Source: Panonychus citri (taxonomy: Eukaryota > Arthropoda > Arachnida > Trombidiformes > Tetranychidae). Taken from it: a stretch of 64,000 nt of DNA. The translations under genes were made by a program, and so were the position numbers. Under the pieces are notes generated by a model, which did not search any database, was not told the DNA's origin, and worked only from the letters and a program-made list of their open reading frames with translations. This document shows positions 38,916 to 50,902 of this stretch, in pieces (within the stretch, counting starts at the first letter, position 1; each line of letters opens with the position of its first letter). The stretch lies in NCBI RefSeq assembly GCF_014898815.1, contig NW_026515505.1:248001-312000 (forward strand), written 5' to 3'.

Positions 38916-39110
38916 TGGAGTCAAAATTGAGTCAAAAATTGATACATACGAGTCACTTTTACTCAAAGTGGAGTCAAAGGGCTTTTGAGTCAATTTTGAG
39001 TCAATATACAATCAAAAATGGTTCAATTATGATTCAAATTAGAGTCAAAACTTTGTATCAATTTTGAATCAATTTGTACTCATTTTTGATTGATAATTGA
39101 CTCAAAACAA
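38916..39110. repeat. Left subterminal repeat array (TTGAGTCAA words)
   Basis: About ten direct and inverted, partly diverged copies of a GAGTCAAAA / TTTTGAGTCAA word occur in 200 bp, for example TGAGTCAAAA near 38929 and TTTTGAGTCAA near 38995. In CACTA elements such arrays are bound by an element-encoded protein. Here that role is inferred. Confidence 0.75.
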
Positions 39111-39529
39111 ATTTTAAGATTTTAAAAAATTTATTCTAATAAATAGAATAAGTTCATCACAAGCCTTGGCAAAACTTGAGAATCACGAAAAGTGACATTT
39201 ATCACCAAGACACATTTCGTATAAAAAGATTCACATGATTAGAATCGTATCAAAATGAAAACAAAGAGGAAATCTTTGTAAATATATTGGAAAAATATTT
39301 ATTCTATGGAAATTTATCTAATATTCATACGTGAAGCAATTGGATATGAGTCATTACACGGCAGTATTGGAAATTAAACTAAATTTATACAAAAAATTGA
39401 ATATTGTCCACCAAAAAGTAAAAAATATTTGAATAAATTCAAATCAATTGATAGAAATGAATATAATATATCCTTCACCATATATGAGAGGCATGATTCT
39501 TGAAAACTTGGCTTTGCAATATTGGAAAA

Positions 39530-41371
39530 TCAACTAAAGAATCTTCTTCCTGACTTAGATTTGAATCTTTTGAGAACTTTTTCGTCATCATTGCGAGTCT
39601 TTTCATCTGATTCTTTCTGAGAGTTTGATTCAATTCCTTGTTCTTTGAAAATAGGTCGGGATTATACGTGAGCGAACTTTGTTCATGAATTCATCTGTAT
39701 AACTTTCGTATCCAGAAACTCTGAAAATATGATCTGGAAAAGATTAGCTATTTGTAATGTTTTGTAATAATTGAATCATATCATTGACATCAAAACTCAC
39801 CTATCAATGCATTCAGGCGCTTTAAACCTAATTTAGGATCGAATGATCCTTTGAAAGGCTTTTCAAGTGGATCAGGAAATCCTAATACACATGGAAAAGG
39901 AATTTTTCTTTCTTTTCTGAATTCAAAGCTTTCAAGCAACACCCAATTCTTCTAGCTTATAGCTTTTTCCCAAGCGTAACGTTTTCAATATAACATGGTG
40001 GAAATGCAGCAACAACAAACTGATAAGCAACAGAGCAATAATCATTTAACGCGCTTCTTTCATCGCTTTCGTGTATCCATCGAGCGGCAAACAAAAAATA
40101 CCTTCAAGAAAAATCTTATTCTGCGAAAAAAGAAGTAAATGATTGTGATTAACATGTAAGGAAAGAAAATGAGGGAAGAATCTTTACCTCTGTTGTTTTT
40201 TTGTATGTTTTGTCAACTTGGTCAACTAAATGATCTTTTGCTTTCGAGTTTTCCTCATCAATATCAATGAGAGAAAATATGTCTGATGTGATATCAATAA
40301 GGGACGAAATCAAAATATCATTAAGATTCATGTCAGACATGAGTTTCTGCTTTCGGGTGGTTTCAGTTAACTTTTCGCGAATTTTGAGAACCTTTTCTTT
40401 TCTTTTCTGATAACTTGTCACTTTTTTAAACTGAAATGAATCATTTTCATCAGAAACAACTTCTTGAATTGTAAATTTTGTCGCTTCAATTTTAGAAACA
40501 TTGGTAGAAGTATTCTCTGGATCACATTCTACTGAACAATCTTGATCCTCATCATCACTTTCGTCGCTATTTAAGTTGCTCTTCAACGAGTCATAAATTT
40601 CAACTGGATAATTTTGAGTTTCAGGCATCGTTGAGGTTGTAGAATCCTTCATTTGCTCACGTGAAAAGAAACTATGCACTTCATTCAGCTCCATCTCAAT
40701 AAACTCGATATCTTCTTGCATCAGCGCTGAAGGATCATGATTGATTTCGATCGGAAACTCATGAAAAGATATGACTTCTTTCAAGTTTGACCAATGTGAG
40801 TTTTTTTTAATGTTCTCTCGAAGATTTTTTTGTAAGGTTTTGAATGAATCTAGGGATTGAAAAGAAGAACAAATTGTAGAAAAAAAATAATTCGTAAACC
40901 TCATAATTTACCTCCTATGGCGATCACTTTGAAAGTTACACGTTTTTTATTTAGCCATGTATAAAAAAGATTCATATCAGGATCAGAAATGAAATCAAAG
41001 TTCTTATCAACTGATGAAAAATCACTTTGTTTAACTTTCACTAGAACAGGTTGATTCAGAGGTTTTTTCTCAACGGAGTCAACAATAAAAGGCAGAATAA
41101 CCAGAAGAAAAGTTTTGTCGACTATCGAAGTTTCTGTTGATGTAGATGAATCTGAATAAACACTAGATTTCTGATCATCTTTTCTTCTCTTTGCTGGTGT
41201 CACACATGAGGAATTATTTACATAAGATGTTGAGGACTTTTCTTTATCGGCACTAGATTTGGACTTCGTGTAAACTTTTATTGGAGCATTAACAACTGGA
41301 CACTTGTACTGTTTATTGATCTTCTTGAGATGAATTGAATCTTTCACATGTTCCTTATTACCACGTTGCAT
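39530..41371 (-). pseudogene. Accessory gene B of the CACTA-like element: decayed paralogue of gene A
   Basis: Exon 1 (41371-40912) starts MQRGNKEHVKDS and ends at a GG|GT donor after VIAIGG. The intron runs 40911-40850. Exon 2 (40849-40188) begins DSFKTLQKN and is Ser/Asp-rich. A second intron runs 40187-40121. Exon 3 reads KIFLEGIF, then breaks at a frame change near 40050 after AMKEAR. Recognisable pieces continue in other frames: SVAYQFVVAAFPP, then FPDPLEKPFKG and GLKRLNALIG up to a donor at 39800. After a 67-bp intron comes DHIFRVSGYESY. Each piece has a counterpart in gene A in the same order, including the GG|D and G|DH intron positions. At least two or three frame breaks make it a pseudogene. 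A Lys/Asp-rich tail ends at 39530. No function is assigned beyond its paralogy to gene A. Confidence 0.7.
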
Positions 41372-41665
41372 TGTCGAAAAATACTTGATGATTTTTAAAT
41401 GTCGAAGAGAATCTTTACCAATGAGAGTTGATGAAACGAAGGTAAAATAAATTGTAATAAATAAATTGAGATGCCTCAGCTTTAAATTGATTCGATTTTG
41501 CTCACCAGAGCCAATAGAAATCGAGAAGAATAAATATCAAGGTAATTAAACTTGAAAGTCTCGAGAGACTAAAATAATTGCAAAAAAGAAAAATTTGAAC
41601 AAAAATAAAGGTAAATAAAGGGGGAATAAATGACTTCTGACCCGTTTTAACAACCAATTGCTTGA

Positions 41666-44254
41666 CTATTTAGTTTCATCACGTTTGAGATCTGATGATT
41701 CCTTGCCACTTTGCAACATCTGCTTCATTGCCTCATCTTTTTGAATCAGTTCAAGCAAATATTCGGGTCTTGATTTGAGAAATGACAACAATTCACGTTC
41801 AGCAATTTCATTTTTATCCGGTATTTTCTCAATCTCTGTTGTCATAATCAAGCGATTTTGAGATGAATCTTTGAGCAGCTCGGTTTGTTTAGGTTTGATG
41901 ATAATGACAAGTCTGTCTGGAATAGATTTGAGTGAGCTCAACTCAGAATTTGAAATAGGTGAAGCAATTGCAGCATGATAAACAGGAGAACTGATTTGGC
42001 TTGCAATCTGTGGAACATCTAGTTCGTACACGAATTTTATCGGTTGTGTCGATGGATAATCTACCTCTGCCACCTTTCTTTTTTTAGCACAATCTGGTTC
42101 ATTATCAGAAGAACGTTTTGGAGTTGTAATAACACTGTTATTTTCACTTTGTTGTGAGGAAGAATCGACTCGACATTCATCTTGGCTTTCATGTTCAGAT
42201 GAATGAAAAATAGTAGAGGCTATTGTTTCACTTTTGTTTGGATCATTTGGCACGTCGTCAGTTTTTGACTTTTGTTGGTCGACAATTTCTACTGTTTCTT
42301 CGTTTTCTTTTGTTTCTACACTTTCCTGTACATTTTCATCATTTTGAGTGAGACCGACGGCAAGATCATAATCATCACAAAGATCATCATCATCGCTATC
42401 ATTTTCTGCCGCTTCTCTCTCATTTTGTTCTTCCTCAGCGTCGACAAAATCTTCTTCATTATCATCCTCGTTTCCATCTTCCATTTCCCCTTCAACGACT
42501 TGAGCTTCTTGGTGAACTATTTTTGTAGTGGTTTTTGACTTTTTTGGCATGATCGTAGAATTAATTGTTGATTCTTCTTGGGCACTTAATCGAGAGACAT
42601 CTAATGCGACTCCATCCATTTTGTCAAAGAGATTTTTATCCAATGATTTGCTGGAACCAGCCACTGGCTCTAGTGAATTTCTTTGCTTATTTGATCGCTT
42701 GACACCACGATCGGATCTCACGTCTTTGGTCAATTTTCTGAAGTTCTTTTTAGCTGCAGCGATTTTATTGTTTTCATGAATTTTTCTCGTGTAACACATT
42801 GCTTTGGCCAGAACACCAACAAGATCACGTTCAATATACTTGTCATATGATTTTCTTCCTCCTTTCCTAACACAGTGATCTAAAGAGAAAGAATTTTCAG
42901 AAAATGTTTCACTGTCGAAAAGAAACTTACCCAAAAGTGCTCTAAATCGACGTTCTCCTAATCCAGCCTTAGCACTTCCTTCTAAAGGGTTAGAAAGTGG
43001 GTCTTCATGGTTCCATATATTGATGAGAGATTGTTTTCCATTAGATCCACGGAGAGTTACTCCAATTACCCAGTGTTCGGGAAAAGAATAACGGATGATA
43101 CTACTTAAGACAGCCGATGGCCCAGATTCAATATCATCCTTTTTACTTAAATTCGCCATTTTTAAAGCAATCCTGTAATCTTTAGCAACTAATGGAAAAA
43201 TACCTTCGAGAAGAATCAGATCTGACAGGTTAGGAACTTCCACTTGAAAGGTGGTATCTTCTTCGGCGATGATTCGAAGGTCTTCATTGTCGGGAGAAAA
43301 CGACTGATAAAAATCACAATTTTCAACACCGCCAGTGAATCTAACAAGATAATCGAGAACCTTGTATGCTTCCGGCAAGAAGATTTTCACGGAAGTTTCC
43401 GTTGGTTTGTCCAGGACAGAGCGCATCTTTGACAAGCTTGCGTGAATTTGATCAAGACTTGAATTAGCTGAATCTTTCATTTCCTTTACATGTTCGCGTC
43501 TGTTGTCATGTAGAACAACATCTTCTCCTTCATCCTGCTCATCTTCGTACTCAGAATCTTTATCTGAATCATCTGCTTCACTGCTTTCTGAACTATCGAT
43601 ATGAATCAGGTCACTTGGAACATTAGGAAAAATTTTACTTGGGGCTGGTTTAGCCTTTTCACGTCTTTTTAATAGATTAGCTCTATTCAGAAACTGATCA
43701 AATTCATCCTCAGAAGTCACTTTCAATGACTCTCCACTTCCTTTGGATAAGGTTAACCCATTGATTGCTAGCCAATGAACAATTTTTTCTTCGTATGAAG
43801 GAATCTTTTTTTTCACCTTTTTTGAGATTGATTTACAAAAAGCACTGTACTTTACAGCCAAATCTTTAGAATCATCTGTGGAATAAAAATGAGAACGAAA
43901 AGAATCTTATTAATTAGAAAATTTTAGGTGAAAAGCTTATATCTTACCTCCGACGGCTACAATCATGATTGGTAATGGTTTACACCGTTCTAGCTCTAAA
44001 TAAGCTAAATTGGATTTTCTTATTTTCATTGGAATAAGATTACTTGGAATAAGATTTTCACTGATTTTAAATCCAATTGGAACTGTTTTTTGCTTTGAGT
44101 TATTATAAGAAACTCTAACCACAGCAGCAACTAATTTTTGACCTTCCATTAGACCGAGAAAGGAACCAATTAAAGTTCGTTGATTTTTGATGATTGGAGA
44201 TTTTTTTCTTTTTGTTAAAACACTTTCAGGAGAAAATCTATGAGATTTAAACAT
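41666..44254 (-). CDS. Accessory gene A of the CACTA-like element: spliced, possible BEN-like domain
   Basis: Three exons are inferred: 44254-43948, 43875-42931 and 42879-41666, giving 821 residues. The introns are 72 bp (43947-43876, GTAAGA...CACAG) and 51 bp (42930-42880, GTAAGT...TTTAG). The 51-bp intron is in frame and free of stops, so an unspliced form would add 17 residues. Acidic disordered stretches flank a central region with SSIIRYSFPEHW..GVTLRGSNGK followed by GERRFRALLG and DHCVRKGGRKSYDKY. The first part has the pattern of BEN DNA-binding domains, which is a tentative resemblance. Acidic Glu/Asp-rich and Ser-rich regions and an SRLSAQEE motif follow. The position next to the transposase suggests a regulatory or end-binding partner, like plant TNPA, but this is inference. 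Divergent from the transposase across about 400 bp. Confidence 0.7.
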
Positions 44255-44383
44255 AAAACTAATACGAAAACAAACAAATTCAATTTCTAATTAAGATGAT
44301 TAAAAATAGAGAAACTAAACAACTTAACAAAAACGTGGGTAAAAAGAAAATGAGATTAAATCGAATTTAAATTTAATGGAAAT

Positions 44384-44591
44384 CTTATCTCGTTGCTTAG
44401 CAACCATTTAAATTCTTTTTTATTTTTGTTCTATTCTAAACTAATTGTTCTTTTCTAAGATAAAAGCTTATCTTCAGTTTTCTTTTATCTCTTGGTAAAG
44501 ATAAGCGTTTATTTAATTTGAATTTATCTTAAACAGATAAGATTTGTTTCCGGTTTTGATTAATTTGATTTCCTTATCCTTTTAAGATAAG
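44384..44591. promoter_or_regulatory. Cluster of AGATAAG/CTTATCT sites in the divergent promoter of the CACTA-like element
   Basis: Nine GATA-type words in both orientations lie in 208 bp: 44384, 44458, 44467, 44485, 44499, 44524, 44535, 44573 and 44585. The region separates gene A (ATG at 44254, minus) from the transposase (ATG at 44662, plus). They could bind host GATA factors or an element-encoded protein. The density is seen directly and the function is inferred. Confidence 0.55.
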
Positions 44592-44661
44592 TTTAGTTTC
44601 TTTAATCAACACGTTTTGTTTACAATTGAATTATATTTGTGAATTTGTTTTCACTTTCAAG

Positions 44662-47146
44662 ATGAATGAAAGTGGTTCATCAAAACGATCAATCAATCGT
44701 CGTAAACGGAAGCAAAATCATCATCAATTTTCTGATTATGTGTATAGTCTACCCAATAGTGATCACCAAGAAAATGTGCCTCAAACTTCCGTTTCATCTT
44801 CTTCACAAGAATCATCTCTATCGTCTCTATCTCGTCATTCTAACTCATCAAATGAATCTTTCAACTTTGACTTTTCTGGTCTCATTGAAGACAGTGATTC
44901 AGATATTGGTGGTGATGATGAAGTGTCAAGTGTCAGTCCAGATAAAATTTCTTTTTCACATGGTGTTTTATTGGCAATACTTTCATGTCCGGGTGTCAGC
45001 TTGAGCTCAGCTGAAAAAATCACACATCTTTTCAATGCTTACACCAAAAGATTTGGAAGTGACAATAGTCTTCTCCCAAATATTCGTTACTTTTGGGACC
45101 TTCAAGCAGCTACGAATCCTGTCAATGTCTATGTAATATGTGAAAATGAACATTCACATGGACCTTTTAGAGGTGAGCCGAAAAGATTTGGCTCATATAA
45201 TTGTCAAGGAAACGATATCCCCGTTCAACTTAAACAGGACAAATATTTTATCCATTTAGAATTAAAGCAGCAATTGATGAATCAATTGCCTCAATTACCT
45301 AAATCGTGTTGGGATGAATCTTGTTTCAGTGAGCTAGACATTTGTCGTTCTTCTGAAGCAAAGAGAATCAAATCTTCGTATAAAGATAAAAGAATAAAAA
45401 GATTCACATTGACTCTGCATACAGACGAGGTTGCCCTTGGTAACAGTTCAAACGTCTCTATTTTTCCTGTTTTCATCACAGTGAATGAAATGTCAAAAAA
45501 ATTTAGGAAAAAGAATTTTTTTCTTGTTGGAATTTTTGTTGGAAGAAAAAAGCCACCAGTGGAGATCTTTTTTGGCCCAATTGTTGACGAATTGGTCTCT
45601 CTATCAAAGAATGGTTTGATTTGGAAAAATTGGGAAAAGACTCAAATCAAATCGACTTTTCATTTAGTAGCAGTCATCGCTGATGCACCCATGCGAGCCT
45701 ACCTACGCAATGTCAAGCAATTTAATCATTTGAATGGCTGTGATTGGTGTTTGGTGCAAGCAACTTCTGAAAACAGAGCTCGAGTTTATCCCATTGTTTC
45801 CAGAGATGATTCAACTGCTCTTCAAAGAACCAAAAAAGATTTCATCAACTTTGAAAAGCATCTAAATAACCCAGGAAGCAGAGCTAATGTCAACCGCTTT
45901 CTCGGATTATCAGGTGTTTCTCCTCTTTGAAGTTGAAAGATTTCGATATAGTGAAAGGATTCATGGTTGAACCCATGCACTGTATAGTGCTTGGAATCTT
46001 TCGATCAATTATCTTCAAAGGATGGATAAAAAATGAGATTCCCAATGTTCTAAACAACCGTATTGATAGAACAACATTTCACAAGATTAGGGGAACGATT
46101 AAAATCAATCAAAGTGCCTTCGGAATTGTCAAGACCACCAAGAGACTTTAATCAAATAAAGTAACTGAAATCATCAGAGTATGATAGCTTTTGGCTTATT
46201 ACCTCATCCCAACCATCAGAGGACTTCTCAGTGCAAAAGCTACCAACAATATAATAACTTTATCTAGAATTTACTCAATTCTCAATCTCGAATCGATTTC
46301 TAGTGATAAAGTTACCGAGATTGATAATCTTGTCAAAGAATTTCAAGAAAGTGTTTCTACTATTTACAAAGAAGGATTAAAATCCTACAACTTGCATATC
46401 CTCTCACATTTACCACAATCAGTTGACTCTTGGTCCATTTACCAGCATCTCTGCTTATCCTCTTGAGAACCAAAATGAGTAATAAAAGAAAAGTGAGACG
46501 GACATCTAATGTGGCTCAAGCTGTTGTTCGTGTTTTTTTGAATGATTTTCGATATCGAGAATATGTTCAAACAACAGTTAATCAATGGAACTTATCATCG
46601 AAAGAACGTCAACTCTTTGAAACTACAAATGAAGACGATTCACGTCCAATTATCACCCGATTGAAGGATGACGAGTTACATAGAAACACATCAAAACAAA
46701 ACGTAATTCACGAGGAATGTTGTTACGCTTTTCCTTTGAATATTTTCGCTCACCTGCAACACACGAAATATTACAAGAGTATATGTGTCAATTCGATAAG
46801 ATATTCTACAAAAAGTTATTGCCACAACAAAACAAGAGATGATTCCGTTGTTCGATTGAAAAATAAAAAGTTCTTTCGAATTGATACAATTTTTGAGCTT
46901 TTGAACAAGATCTTCATAATGGGAAATATCTTTAAATCAGCTCCAATCAAACACCAATTCAGAGGTACTACTGGTGAAATTTTCCTCAAATTCGATCATA
47001 TTCACGAAGTAAATGGCATCGAAAATGGTTGGAAAATCTTCAGCATCGATGATATCGGTCACAAAAGTATTTTCATCGAAAGCCAAGTCTTTGATTACAG
47101 ATACTCGAAAAATTTCGTTGTTGAACATATTCTACATAATAGCTGA
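44662..47146 (+). pseudogene. CACTA/EnSpm-type transposase, frameshifted
   Basis: The ATG at 44662 opens MNESGSSKRSINRRK, a basic then Ser-rich leader. From about residue 100 the pattern is that of tnp2-type transposases: HTDEVALGNSSNVSIFPVFI (first acidic site), VGIFVGRKKPP, IADAPMRAYL (second Asp) and NGCDWC. The frame is lost near 45926 after LSGVSPL and resumes in another phase with FMVEPMHCIVLGIFR (third acidic site plus His). It changes again near 46110 and 46190, resuming with a DUF4218-like part (YLIPTIRGLLSAK, HILSHLPQSVDSW), and once more near 46435. The last frame (to 47146) carries ICVNSIRYSTKSY and VVRLKNKKFF, typical of the C-terminal part of these proteins. At least four breaks point to an old, inactive gene. 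Confidence 0.82.
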
Positions 47147-47427
47147 TCACTTTCTCATAATGAGAAGAACAAAAAAGAAAAAGCTAAATTCGTTCCAGCT
47201 GTTTGTTCAGACGCCAAATTAGCGTTTAATCCCGTTCATTTTTTTCTACGTAGAATTTTTTCTCTTCATTTTCATCAAATTAATTTCATTCAATTAATCA
47301 ATTATTTAAATCATTTATATTACAAAATTATCTTCAACAATCAGTGAATCTATTATCAATTAATTCGAATTTATTCTTGGTACAATTTTTTTGTGATCTT
47401 CGTTCTCTTGAATCAACTCAGTTCAAC

Positions 47428-47679
47428 ATGGAAATTTCAATGGCTTTTTCTCAAATCTCTAATGGTGTCTTATTCAGTTTCAAATGTGATTTCTCCATCA
47501 TCGAAAATCAACAAGTTTCCATTTCTGTGAAAATTATTCTTCTTGTGAAATATGTTGTTATCCTTTGAAAGACAAGAACATTCTCTAAATTCAAATGGAC
47601 TGAAAATTCAATTGAAGATGATTCTTTCTCATTTGAAGAAAAGCGTCCGAAGAAAATGATCAATTCTCAATGGAAATAG
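47428..47679 (+). CDS. Candidate small spliced gene at the right side of the CACTA-like element
   Basis: A possible ATG at 47428 reads MEISMAFSQISNGV. If a 57-bp GT..AG intron (47515-47571) is removed, the frame continues as TRTFSKFKWTENSIEDD and stops at 47677-47679, giving 64 residues. Intron size matches the other introns of this element. No domain was recognised. It may equally be a remnant exon of something longer. Confidence 0.22.
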
Positions 47680-47798
47680 ACAAGCCAAATGAAGATAAAG
47701 ACGACGAGGAAGAGGCGATGGACATGGAAGATGGAGGAGATTCTTCTTACCAAAACCTCGAGAAAGCAATTGAAATGATGATGATAGACGAGGAATGA
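47670..47798 (+). CDS. Short acidic open frame, 42 codons, near the right end of the CACTA-like element
   Basis: ATG at 47670, stop at 47796-47798. The product is strongly acidic (DEEEAMDMEDGG, then EMMMIDEE), resembling the acidic tails common in transposon accessory proteins. It overlaps the preceding candidate by 10 bases in another phase, so it could be an alternative terminal exon. There is no homology evidence. Confidence 0.2.
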   Translation: MEIDKPNEDKDDEEEAMDMEDGGDSSYQNLEKAIEMMMIDEE

Positions 47799-48139
47799 AT
47801 TTTGTCCAATCATAGAAACAAATTGAGAATAGAATTTTTCATTATTGTTTTAAAGCTAACGCTACTATAAGCCAAGCCACTCTATTTTATATTCATTTTC
47901 AAGAAGATTCATATTTACTATTTTACTTGTTAACGTGATTCTCATCTATTTTATATTTATTCCAAATTTTACAAGATTCTAATGTTCAAAATCTCTAAAT
48001 CACCGAATTGTTAATCAAAATATTGTTTCCGTTCTCAAAAATTCTACCAAAAATCAAAGCCAAAGATTCTTTTCAGTGTCAAATTTTCTCGATCAACTTC
48101 CAATTTCAATCAATTGAATAAAAATCAACATTTAGACTA

Positions 48140-48270
48140 TATTTTGACTCAATCCAATATTTTCATTCAAAATTTTGACTCAATTTGGAGTAAAAAACAA
48201 ATCAATTAACATTCAAAAAAAATTTTGACTCAATTTTGACTCAATTTACTGTTTTTTACTCTCAAAAATT
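48140..48270. repeat. Right subterminal repeat array (TTTTGACTCAA words)
   Basis: At least four TTTTGACTCAAT copies occur near 48146, 48175, 48222 and 48233. This is the inverted counterpart of the left array, placed just inside the right inverted repeat. Confidence 0.75.
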
Positions 48271-48276
48271 TTTCTT

Positions 48277-48288
48277 CTGTTGACTGGG
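48277..48288 (-). repeat. Right terminal inverted repeat of the CACTA-like element
   Basis: CTGTTGACTGGG, the reverse complement of the left end and followed by CA. Confidence 0.85.
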
Positions 48289-48290
48289 CA

Positions 48291-50853
48291 TTTTGTTGTC
48301 CACTATTATCTTATGTTTATTTTATCTTCATCATCCTGAGTTGTAAGAAGAAATCAGGGAATCAGGAATAAAGATCAAGATCAGATCAAGAATTAATGGT
48401 GAATACTGAATCTTGACCATTATAAAATAGCCTTTTTTCAAACGATTAGTGTGTTGGATGAAGATGATCACCATTGGAGAGGAAGATGAAGATGATTACC
48501 TACAATTATCCAATGTAAACCTTTCCTTTATGTGCCTGGTCATTTATTATTCTTAGTCTGTGTTTAATATGAACTTTTTTTACGATTGGTCAAGATTCTG
48601 ACTTTACTTTGAATCCTAAAAGATTATCTAACTCACTTCAGCTAACATTTTATGGGCACAATGTTTCATTAAGACATTAACCTGAAATCTGCATGTATAT
48701 TTGTTACTTTGAACTTCATGATATTTTTCAAGACTTTGGGTATAAATGAAAGATGACAACTTTGAATTATGTTGATTTAAGATTGAAATTGATTCTTGGT
48801 GATTTGTTGACTTTATCATGATCAGATTTATTTTTCTGACTCTCGATTATCTGAGAATGACCATCAAAGTGAAAGTTCAGTACCCTAAGGGTCAGTTCTG
48901 GAACAAGATTCACTTTAAAATCAGTAGAATAATTGATTGGTAATGAATGAGAAATTTTCTTTCGCTATTCTGATTAATATTCGCTGGTGAAGAAAAACAT
49001 CCCTCAAGTCATGAGAGAAATTCATTTCCTTTGAACGGAAATAAATATTTTCGATACATGATACAGAATTTGGGGAAAGAAAAAGTTTTTTTTTTCCATG
49101 AACTGATTATTCGTTTCTTTTGCTTTTTCTATTTTCATCAATTTAATGTACAATTGTCAATGTTGATACCGAGAAATATCATGTAACTGAACTTTTGTTT
49201 TTTCCTTTTAAAGTTTTTAAAGATTTCATGGTGAATCATTAGTCTCATGAAGTTTTGGAATGGAATTTATTTTCTCCAGCTTCTAATGAAGATAATGATG
49301 ATGAACTATCAATGTACAAAGAGATGAATTGTTCACAATCAGGGTAATCAGTGAAATCTAACAATCATGATGATGAAAACAAAGAAAATCTAAAAGAATT
49401 GAATTTCTCTGAATCATTTTTCTCTCTTTCGCTCTACCAGCTTATCTCTCTATATATCAACAGGTAAATTCATTTATTTGAACTTTTCTAATAAAAAATT
49501 TTAATTCGAAAATGTTTTGATCTAATTGCTTTAGACTGAATGGTTTCATAAGATGAACTTTATCTCCCATGAACCATGAACATTACAGAAGAGACATTTA
49601 ATTAAGCAGAATCTCATTAGAGAGATAGAGAAGGAGAGAGAGAGAGAGAGTAATCATCATGGATGATAAACTGAGGCGGAATTTTTCAGTTTATCATCTT
49701 CATCATCATTATCCTCTTATGCTTATGTGCAAAGGAACTTCAAGAATCTCCCATGAAATTTAGACTCTAACATCATGTAAGATTTTGATTGTTGCCTGTG
49801 ACTGAATTGAAATTGAACTAATCATCTGGAAAACAAATGATTATCAATTATATAATTCATTATCATGATCACTGAATCTCATTAATCAGAGTGAAAGTAA
49901 TGATGGTAAAAAAGACAATCATTGAAATTTGAAACTTTTTCATTCTCACAATTAGTTAATTGTTAACCTTTTTTTTTGTTAACTTGTCAATTGTATCAAC
50001 AATGAATTAAATTGTGTTAACTTTTTTCTGATTTAATTACAGTTGAATTGATTACTATGTTTTACTAGAAATGTTAACCTATTTAATTACAATTAGTTGT
50101 CTGAGTTAATTGTCTTTTCTGATTATTTAACTAATGATTTCCCCAAGAGGTTTTTAAATTGTTGCATTTAAATCAAGGAGAAATTTTTTTCCATCAAAAG
50201 TTAATACAAATTAAAAGTTGGAAAACTTTGCCAACAATTAGTTTAATTAATTGTCGTTGGAAGGTAATAGTAGACTATTAAATTATGATTTCAATCAATT
50301 GAATTGAAGATGAAAATAAATCAAAGGGAATATTCAAATTGAAGAAATTTGTTAATCGTGATTGTTAATCTAGTTGTTGATTAGTCACTAGTGGATTAAC
50401 AGAAACATTGAGTTATCAGTTAATCTCTATTATTTAATAGCTCATTATGTTGAACAATTAATTACAGATAAAGAGAGTGAGGGTTTTCAGGGGAAAATTC
50501 TGAATATTATCTCAACTATGAATCTTTTTCAACCTGTAATATTTATTAGCTTTTAATCACCACAAGAACAGTGAAGTTGATAGGAGCTTGATGATGATGA
50601 TGGAGAAAGAAAGAGAAAAAGAAAGACTAGCATCATCCCATCATCTTCATCTTCATCTTCATCCTGAATTACTAATGGGAGGTTAAGTTTTTTTTCACCG
50701 ACTCCCACCAACGAGTAACAATCTCACTCATTATTTCACCGGGAGAAAACGAGAGTTGGCTTTGCTACTCATTCCTATGGGAATTACATGATAAAAGATG
50801 AATGGATATTCCGGTGAAATGTTAACTCTTTTTTCACCCAATCTCCAATTCCT

Positions 50854-50902
<49 letters not shown>

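Larger units (their letters stand above)
38902..48288. mobile_element. CACTA/EnSpm-like DNA transposon (9387 bp)
   Basis: The ends are inverted: CCCAGTCAACAG at 38902-38913 and its reverse complement at 48277-48288. Each end is flanked by CA (38900-38901 and 48289-48290), a 2-bp target duplication. Both ends carry subterminal arrays of TTGAGTCAA-like words, as CACTA elements typically do. Inside are a tnp2/DUF4218-like transposase on the plus strand and two paralogous spliced genes on the minus strand, sharing a divergent promoter region. The transposase is frameshifted, so this copy cannot move by itself as read. The transposase family supports CACTA/EnSpm, although the termini read CCCAG rather than the usual CACTA/CACTG. 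Confidence 0.85.

Noticed and set aside
40149..40200. C-terminal VKILPSFSFLTC of the exon 2 frame of gene B
   Set aside because: This is intron read-through after the GTAAAG donor at 40187; homology resumes after the acceptor at 40121.
42880..42930. Segment FLFDSETFSENSF as part of a domain in gene A
   Set aside because: It is encoded by the 51-bp GT..AG intron whose position matches an intron in the paralogue, so it was removed from the domain reading.
14150..50897. CRISPR-like or satellite arrays among the repeats
   Set aside because: The repeats are dinucleotide microsatellites without spacers or longer periodic units.
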